A stretch of DNA of 19,519 nucleotides from Gallionella sp. (GTDB taxonomy: Bacteria; Pseudomonadota; Gammaproteobacteria; Burkholderiales; Gallionellaceae): contig JANYHX010000199.1 in the NCBI GenBank assembly GCA_025362155.1, forward strand, positions 1 through 19,519, in the 5' to 3' direction. The translations under genes were made by a program, and so were the position numbers. Below are positions 14,960 through 19,519 of the stretch, one piece after another; position 1 is the first letter of the stretch; every line of letters begins with the position of its first letter. The notes below the pieces were generated by a model. It was not told the origin of the DNA. It did no database searches and was given only the letters and a program-made list of their open reading frames with translations.

Positions 14960-16258
14960 TTAACTTCCGTGGCGGGTATCGATTTGAATCCCGATTTCCT
15001 TGAGCAGGGGAGTGGGTAAAATTCCTCCCGCACAGACGATGATCGCATCGTTGGGCAGCTCAATGGCGGTGCCTTTATGATCAAGCAGGACGGTGTCTGA
15101 CTTGATTAGTTTGACGCTTGATTCGAGCAATACAGATAGCTGTCCGGATTTGCTGGCTTCGTCAGTAATCTCTCTATTTTTTGGTTTGACACGGCCAAAG
15201 GCATTGCTGCGGTAGCTCAGAGTAACGGTCGTGCCAGGCTCTCTGGAAATCGATACTGCTGCTTCCAGGGCAGCATCTCCGCCGCCCACGACTAATACAT
15301 GTTTTCCTCGATATTGTTCCGGATCAATCAGCCGATAGACCACTTTTTCCAGCTCCTCTCCCGGGACACCCAGCTTACGCGGAGAACCGCGGCGGCCTAT
15401 GGAAAGAATCACGCTGTGCGTGAGATAACTGCCGCGATTGGTGACCACGTTAAAATTGTCGTCCTGGCGCTCGATCTTTTCCATGCATTCGCCGAAGTTG
15501 ATCTTAAGCGTTGCCGTGGCGACTACTCTCTGCCAAAGCTCCATTAGCGACTCTTTGCTGATTTCGGTAATGTTTATCTTGCCGATGATGGGAAGGTCCA
15601 TGGGTGCTGTCATGACAAGCTTGCCACGCGGATAATGTAGCGTGGTGCCGCCGAAAGTTTCTTCCTGTTCAACAGTCACATAACGCAGCTTATGATGTCT
15701 TGCAGAAAGGGTGGCGGCAATACCGGCGGGTCCGGCACCGATGATGACGACATCATGAGGGGTAGTGGCGGTACCGCGTTTTATAATAGAATCAATTGCC
15801 TGGCGGCCTTGCGCGACGGCTTTTCTGATTAAACCCATACCTCCCAGTTCACCGGCGATGAAGATGCCGGGAACATTGGTTTCGAAGTTTGGTTTGAGTT
15901 GGGGTATGTCCACCCCACGGGCTTCAGTGCCGAACACCAATTTGATGGCACTGACCGGACAGGCAGTTTCGCAAGCTCCGTGGCCTATACAGTGTGCGGG
16001 GTTGATGAGGGTGCCTTTACCGTCGATTATGCCTATTGCATGTTCAGGACAGGCCTTGACACAGGCACCTCCGCCGAAACAAAGATTGGTGTCAAATACA
16101 GGATGGAGGGTTGAGGGTTCAGTCAGCCCTGATTCTACGGCGTCACGCCAAGTCTCTGAGTGGGCTATGCTGCGGCGGCTGCGGCGGCGCAGGTAAAAGA
16201 CCACCACTACTACCAGGAGTAGAATATACAACGAGGACGTAAAAACCTGTTCATTCAT
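14960..16258 (-). CDS. Membrane-anchored ferredoxin-FAD/NAD(P) oxidoreductase (permuted thioredoxin-reductase-like)
   Basis: 432 residues. One membrane helix (about 8-23) is followed by RRRSRR, so the bulk should be cytosolic. Next are two ferredoxin-like motifs: Cys60/66/70 (CFGGGACVKACP) and Cys90/96/100 (CIGHGACETACP). Each lacks the second Cys of the usual CxxCxxCxxxCP pattern (Gly and His instead). Then comes PGIFIAGELGGMGLIRKAV (130-148), a motif normally near the C-terminus of FAD oxidoreductases. It is followed by the FAD GAGPAG (174-179) and the NAD(P) GGGDAA (325-330). The redox CxxC of thioredoxin reductase is absent. It probably passes electrons between NAD(P)H, FAD and Fe-S centres. 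It is divergent from the b-type cytochrome and multiheme genes, so it is likely their cytosolic partner. Confidence 0.85.
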   Translation of the reverse strand: MNEQVFTSSLYILLLVVVVVFYLRRRSRRSIAHSETWRDAVESGLTEPSTLHPVFDTNLCFGGGACVKACPEHAIGIIDGKGTLINPAHCIGHGACETACPVSAIKLVFGTEARGVDIPQLKPNFETNVPGIFIAGELGGMGLIRKAVAQGRQAIDSIIKRGTATTPHDVVIIGAGPAGIAATLSARHHKLRYVTVEQEETFGGTTLHYPRGKLVMTAPMDLPIIGKINITEISKESLMELWQRVVATATLKINFGECMEKIERQDDNFNVVTNRGSYLTHSVILSIGRRGSPRKLGVPGEELEKVVYRLIDPEQYRGKHVLVVGGGDAALEAAVSISREPGTTVTLSYRSNAFGRVKPKNREITDEASKSGQLSVLLESSVKLIKSDTVLLDHKGTAIELPNDAIIVCAGGILPTPLLKEIGIQIDTRHGS

Positions 16259-16420
16259 GTATTTTCGTAGTTATCTCCGTGCAATTAAGGCTTTAACATT
16301 CTACAGGGCTGGGGTCGGAAATGCTGACATGCTTCGGGGTATAACATCGTCTCTAAGCCATGGTAGCATTACGTTTCGGATTTCGATTATGTTATCAAGT
16401 TTTGCGCAAGATGGGTGGAT
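16259..16420. promoter_or_regulatory. Divergent intergenic region between flavoprotein and cytochrome b-like genes
   Basis: 162 bp between the two divergent starts. It must hold promoters for both directions if the two units are separately transcribed. A TATAAC lies near 16340, but I could not find a matching -35 or a clear operator palindrome. GGAG (minus strand, about 13 nt before the flavoprotein ATG) is a distant ribosome site. Confidence 0.3.
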
Positions 16421-17341
16421 ATGTCTACTGATACTTTAAATCAACCTCAGGCGGTAGGAGCAGCCGTCGGCAGCGTGCGCATTGCCGGGCGAGGGTTTAG
16501 CGTTGCTGCCAAAATTGCATTAGGGCTGGTGGGCATAGTCCTGGTGTGGGCGGCATGGCAGGTTTCAGGGGGCAAGATTTATAAGGCTGGGGCTGGATTT
16601 GGCTATTTCATTGGGGTGACGGGGGCGGTGATGATGTTGCTGATGCTGCTTTATCCCATACGCAAACATATGCAATTCGCGCGGAACTGGGGTCCAGTAC
16701 GCTACTGGTTCATGGTACATATGATATTTGGGATCGGTGGACCTCTGCTGGTTGTGTTTCATTCAACCTTCCATGTGAAATCCTTGAATGCTGGCGTTTC
16801 GTTTTTTTCCATGCTGCTGGTGGCATTCAGCGGCATTATAGGGCGCTTTATTTATAAGCACATTCACCATGGGTTATACGGGCGCAAGTCGAATCTCGTG
16901 GAATTACAGCAGGCCGTGGATATTTCTCAAAAGAAAGTAAGTAAAGAAAGTACGGTCTTGCTAGAAGCAACCGTAATCAGCGAAAAATTGAAGCAGTTTC
17001 GCGATGCGGTGATGGCTCAAAAGGGCGCTTCCTCAAATGGCGCATGGGGATTTATAACGATGGGCTGGCACCGACGGAAGCTGGCGACTGATTGTAGTGA
17101 AGAATTAAAGGGGGCGGTCGTTCGTCTTGCCGAATCTCAGGGCCGGGATCAAAAACAGCAGGATCAGCATGGACAGTTGGTTGCGATGCAAGTAAGCGAT
17201 TATCTCAGGGCTGTGCAACAGGCCGCTCAATTTACCACCTACGAACGGCTGTTCCGTTTGTGGCATATTCTTCATACACCTTTCGTTTGGTTGCTGGCTA
17301 TCAGTGCTATTGTTCATGTCATAGCTGTCAATATGTACTAA
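16421..17341 (+). CDS. Membrane b-type cytochrome-like protein
   Basis: 306 residues from the ATG at 16421; a GTG two codons upstream is also open. About five membrane segments are visible: 29-46, 59-79, 97-115, 123-143 and 284-303. Histidines fall within or at the ends of them: His100, His114 and His118 (MVHMIFGIGGPLLVVFHSTFH region), His147/149/150 (KHIHH), His282/285 (WHILH) and His299. This pattern suggests heme b in a cytochrome b561/ferric-reductase-like bundle. A charged, soluble stretch of about 130 residues (150-280) is inserted before the last helix, which is unusual for simple b561 proteins. It would carry electrons between the cytosolic flavoprotein or quinol and the periplasmic multiheme cytochrome, whose gene starts 11 bp after its stop. 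Confidence 0.75.
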   Translation: MSTDTLNQPQAVGAAVGSVRIAGRGFSVAAKIALGLVGIVLVWAAWQVSGGKIYKAGAGFGYFIGVTGAVMMLLMLLYPIRKHMQFARNWGPVRYWFMVHMIFGIGGPLLVVFHSTFHVKSLNAGVSFFSMLLVAFSGIIGRFIYKHIHHGLYGRKSNLVELQQAVDISQKKVSKESTVLLEATVISEKLKQFRDAVMAQKGASSNGAWGFITMGWHRRKLATDCSEELKGAVVRLAESQGRDQKQQDQHGQLVAMQVSDYLRAVQQAAQFTTYERLFRLWHILHTPFVWLLAISAIVHVIAVNMY

Positions 17342-17352
17342 AGCTTGCCCGG

Positions 17353-19113
17353 ATGCCGCTGCGCCTTCTTTTCCTGACATTTCCCCTGCTGTTTTCCGTT
17401 GCCGCGTGGGGTGCGGGCGAGACCGCGCTGATGCCGGGAGAGGTAAGTAAGGCGCACGCCAAGCTCGAAGTCAACTGCAATGAGTGTCATGTCAGTTTTG
17501 ACAAAGAGGCGCAAACCAAACTATGCATGGGCTGCCACAAGGAAGTGGCAGAAGGCATCCTGAAGCATAAGGGATTCCATGGTCACCTCACAGAAGACGA
17601 ATGTCGGAACTGCCATACCGAACATAAGGGACGAAATGCAAAGATTGCGATACTGGATATCGAAACTTTTGATCATGGAAAGACTGACTTCCCTTTAGTG
17701 GGAGCACATCATAATCAGGAAAAAGTTAAGTGCGAGAATTGTCACAATGAGCAAAAAAAATATCGGGGAACGTCCCACTTATGTAACGACTGCCATCATA
17801 AAAATGATAAGCACAAGGGCAGTTTAGGTGCGGACTGCAAAAGCTGTCATGTTGAAACGGGTTGGAAAAATGCAAAAATTGATCACAGCAAGACTTCATT
17901 TCCTCTCATTGGCAAACACGAAGATGTGAAATGCAGTAAATGCCATTCTGACCCCGCCCGCTTTAAGGAAACGCCGCATGAATGTGTAGCTTGTCATCTT
18001 AAGACCGACAGGCATAAAGGGCAATTTGGTAAAAAATGTGAGACTTGTCATACGGAACGGGACTGGAAATCAATCCGGTTCAATCATGATTCGGAGACTA
18101 AATTCAAGTTGGTGGGTAAGCATGAGGCGGTGAAGTGCCTGACTTGCCATAAGTCCACACTATTCAAAGAGAAAACCTCAACTGCCTGTGTTTCCTGCCA
18201 CCGCCAAAACGATGCGCATAAGGGCAATTTTGGAGAAAAGTGTGAAACTTGCCACAGCGAACAGCAGTGGAAATCTGCCAAATTCGATCATGAAAAGGGC
18301 ACTCGATTTCCACTGGTAGGCAAACACATTGTGACCAAATGTAATGCTTGTCACAAACCGGAATCAAAATCAAAAATGCTTACAGCCTGTATAGGCTGTC
18401 ATAAAAACACGGATAAGCACAAGGGCGAGTTTGGTACGAAATGTGAGTCTTGTCACCAGGAAATAGGGTGGAAAATAATTAGATTTGATCACAGCCGTGA
18501 AACAAAATTTCCGTTAAAGGGTAAGCATGAATTGGTCAAATGCCTGTCCTGCCATACCGGCACGTTTTATCAACAAAAACTGAGCACGGACTGCTACTCA
18601 TGCCACAAAAAAGATGATGGCCACTCTGGGCAACTGGGTAACCGCTGCGCATCCTGTCATAATGAAGGAGGTTGGAAGGGTGCTCTATTTGACCATCATC
18701 AAACATCCTTTCCTCTGCGAGGTTTGCATCTTAAAGTGGAATGCAAAAAATGCCACCAGACACAGCTCTATCGTGAAGCAGCAACTGATTGTTTTGAATG
18801 TCACAAGAAAGTCGATGATGCTGTTCATAAACGCCGACTGGGTATGAAATGTCAGACATGCCACACCGCAGAGTCATGGAAAAAATGGAATTTCAATCAT
18901 GATAAACAGCGAACCAAATTCATTCTTGACGGAAGTCACAAGAAGCTTAATTGTTACTCATGTCACACAAAAGAGATGGATGGACCTGTAGCTGTTCCGC
19001 GCGTATGTGTTACCTGTCACGAAAAGGATGATACTCATCTGGGTGAATTTGGCACCAACTGCGAGCGTTGCCATGAGACTAAGGACTTTCGCACAGTGCG
19101 TGTGGATTACTAA
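17353..19113 (+). CDS. 24-heme c-type cytochrome made of three-heme repeats
   Basis: 586 residues from the ATG at 17353, chosen because a signal peptide (MPLRLLFLTFPLLFSVAAWG) starts there. The ribosome site is poor, and translation may be coupled to the upstream gene. I count 24 CXXCH motifs. The N-terminal part carries three (CNECH, CMGCH, CRNCH). From about residue 116 seven repeats of about 68-70 residues follow, each with three motifs and the pattern F-P-L-x-G-x-H ... KCxxCH ... CxxCH ... D-x-HKGxFGxxCxxCH ... WK ... DH. Such density of covalently bound heme implies a periplasmic or extracellular electron wire. The His-rich repeats could supply distal ligands. A homologous gene follows immediately (13 bp), so this is a tandem duplicate. 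Confidence 0.92.
   Translation: MPLRLLFLTFPLLFSVAAWGAGETALMPGEVSKAHAKLEVNCNECHVSFDKEAQTKLCMGCHKEVAEGILKHKGFHGHLTEDECRNCHTEHKGRNAKIAILDIETFDHGKTDFPLVGAHHNQEKVKCENCHNEQKKYRGTSHLCNDCHHKNDKHKGSLGADCKSCHVETGWKNAKIDHSKTSFPLIGKHEDVKCSKCHSDPARFKETPHECVACHLKTDRHKGQFGKKCETCHTERDWKSIRFNHDSETKFKLVGKHEAVKCLTCHKSTLFKEKTSTACVSCHRQNDAHKGNFGEKCETCHSEQQWKSAKFDHEKGTRFPLVGKHIVTKCNACHKPESKSKMLTACIGCHKNTDKHKGEFGTKCESCHQEIGWKIIRFDHSRETKFPLKGKHELVKCLSCHTGTFYQQKLSTDCYSCHKKDDGHSGQLGNRCASCHNEGGWKGALFDHHQTSFPLRGLHLKVECKKCHQTQLYREAATDCFECHKKVDDAVHKRRLGMKCQTCHTAESWKKWNFNHDKQRTKFILDGSHKKLNCYSCHTKEMDGPVAVPRVCVTCHEKDDTHLGEFGTNCERCHETKDFRTVRVDY
17699..19113 (+). repeat. Seven tandem three-heme protein repeats
   Basis: The coding DNA repeats with a period of about 205 bp, recognisable at the protein level rather than as exact DNA repeats. 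Each unit starts with an F-x-L-x-G-x-H motif and contributes three CXXCH motifs (hemes 4-6, 7-9, 10-12, 13-15, 16-18, 19-21, 22-24). The last unit is the most diverged. Confidence 0.8.
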
Positions 19114-19126
19114 ACACGGTGGAGAT

Positions 19127-19519
19127 ATGAAATTGCGCCTGATCCTTCTAAGTTTGTCCCTGTTTTTTTCCACTGTTGCATTCGGTGTTGGTGAACTGAC
19201 TGTCATGCCAGGAGAGGTGATCGAGGGACATGCCAAGCTCGAAACAGAGTGCAAGGAATGCCATGTGCGCTTCGACAAGGAGGCGCAGACCAAGCTGTGT
19301 ATGGATTGCCACAAAGAAGTGGGGGCGGATGTCCAAAAACACGAAGGATTTCATGGCAGATTGAAAGAAAAGCAATGCCGTGAATGCCACACCGACCATA
19401 AAGGACGTAAGGCGAATATCGTCTTGCTGGACACGAAAAAATTCGATCACGAAAAGACCGATTTCAAATTGCTCGGCGCCCACCAAAACACCGAAAAAGT
19501 GAAATGCAAGGATTGCCAC
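19127..19519 (+). CDS. Second multiheme c-type cytochrome, N-terminal part (continues outside window)
   Basis: 131 residues are visible from the ATG at 19127, preceded by GGTGGAGAT; the frame is open to the window end. A signal peptide (MKLRLILLSLSLFFSTVAFG) is followed by a sequence closely matching the N-terminus of the 24-heme protein. It shares MPGEV, HAKLE, RFDKEAQTKLCM, KEV, GFHG, CHTDHKGR and FDHEKTDF, and then the first three-heme repeat begins. Four CXXCH motifs are visible (CKECH, CMDCH, CRECH, CKDCH). It is a tandem duplicate 13 bp after the first gene, so both are likely in one operon with the b-type cytochrome. Total heme number cannot be known from this window. Confidence 0.9.
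   Translation, partial: MKLRLILLSLSLFFSTVAFGVGELTVMPGEVIEGHAKLETECKECHVRFDKEAQTKLCMDCHKEVGADVQKHEGFHGRLKEKQCRECHTDHKGRKANIVLLDTKKFDHEKTDFKLLGAHQNTEKVKCKDCH

Noticed and set aside
17699..19113. Periodic sequence considered as a CRISPR or DNA tandem repeat
   Set aside because: The period of about 205 bp reflects three-heme protein repeats in an open frame. The DNA units are diverged and there are no short identical repeats with spacers.
1..19519. tRNA, rRNA, riboswitch or IS transposase genes
   Set aside because: None recognised on either strand by inspection. The leaders of metG and the decarboxylase show no T-box, SAM or other riboswitch features I could identify; a covariance-model search would be decisive.

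Overview
The window looks like chromosomal DNA of a betaproteobacterium. The full-length class I Orn/Lys/Arg decarboxylase, the MetRS type and the many c-type cytochromes suggest Nitrosomonadales/Gallionellaceae-like relatives, but no marker here fixes the taxonomy. There is no rRNA, tRNA, CRISPR array or classical IS transposase. Both ends cut genes: a membrane protein at the left (minus strand) and a second multiheme cytochrome at the right (plus strand).

Layout. 1-376: 5' part of a small membrane protein gene (minus). 561-4045: two-gene minus-strand unit, AsmA-like protein then a sorbosone-dehydrogenase-like lipoprotein. 4457-8054: four minus-strand genes for exported proteins. Three are small paralogues of an EF-hand family (4457-4849, 6870-7289, 7656-8054) and one is a two-heme MauG/cytochrome c peroxidase-like lipoprotein (5131-6771). 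Two of the three EF-hand-family genes share an identical 19-bp upstream element and the third has a diverged copy. Two clear Rho-independent terminators lie in this block. 8176-9393: alpha/beta hydrolase (plus), convergent with metG. 9406-12024: methionyl-tRNA synthetase (minus). 12256-14508: Orn/Lys/Arg decarboxylase (plus), followed by a bidirectional terminator. 14577-16258: single-domain response regulator and a membrane-anchored Fe-S/FAD oxidoreductase (minus). 16421-19519: divergent plus-strand unit of a b-type cytochrome-like membrane protein, a 24-heme c-type cytochrome, and the start of a paralogous multiheme cytochrome.

Two parts stand out. First, metG encodes 872 residues, about 190 more than usual. 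The excess is explained by two in-frame DNA insertions. One is an 83-bp double-palindrome element in a loop of the catalytic domain. The other is a 454-bp cassette in the linker before the C-terminal tRNA-binding domain; it carries a DUF559 (Vsr/PD-(D/E)XK-like) nuclease domain between 36-bp inverted repeats. The whole remains one open frame and all MetRS signature motifs are intact. This looks like mobile DNA that inserts as protein-coding sequence into an essential gene.

Second, the right end encodes what looks like an electron conduit. A cytosol-facing flavoprotein with two unusual Fe-S motifs and a circularly permuted FAD domain is divergent from a membrane b-type cytochrome. Next to that are periplasmic 'heme wires' built from tandem three-heme repeats. 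I infer electron exchange between NAD(P)H or quinol and periplasmic or extracellular acceptors or donors; the direction cannot be read from sequence.
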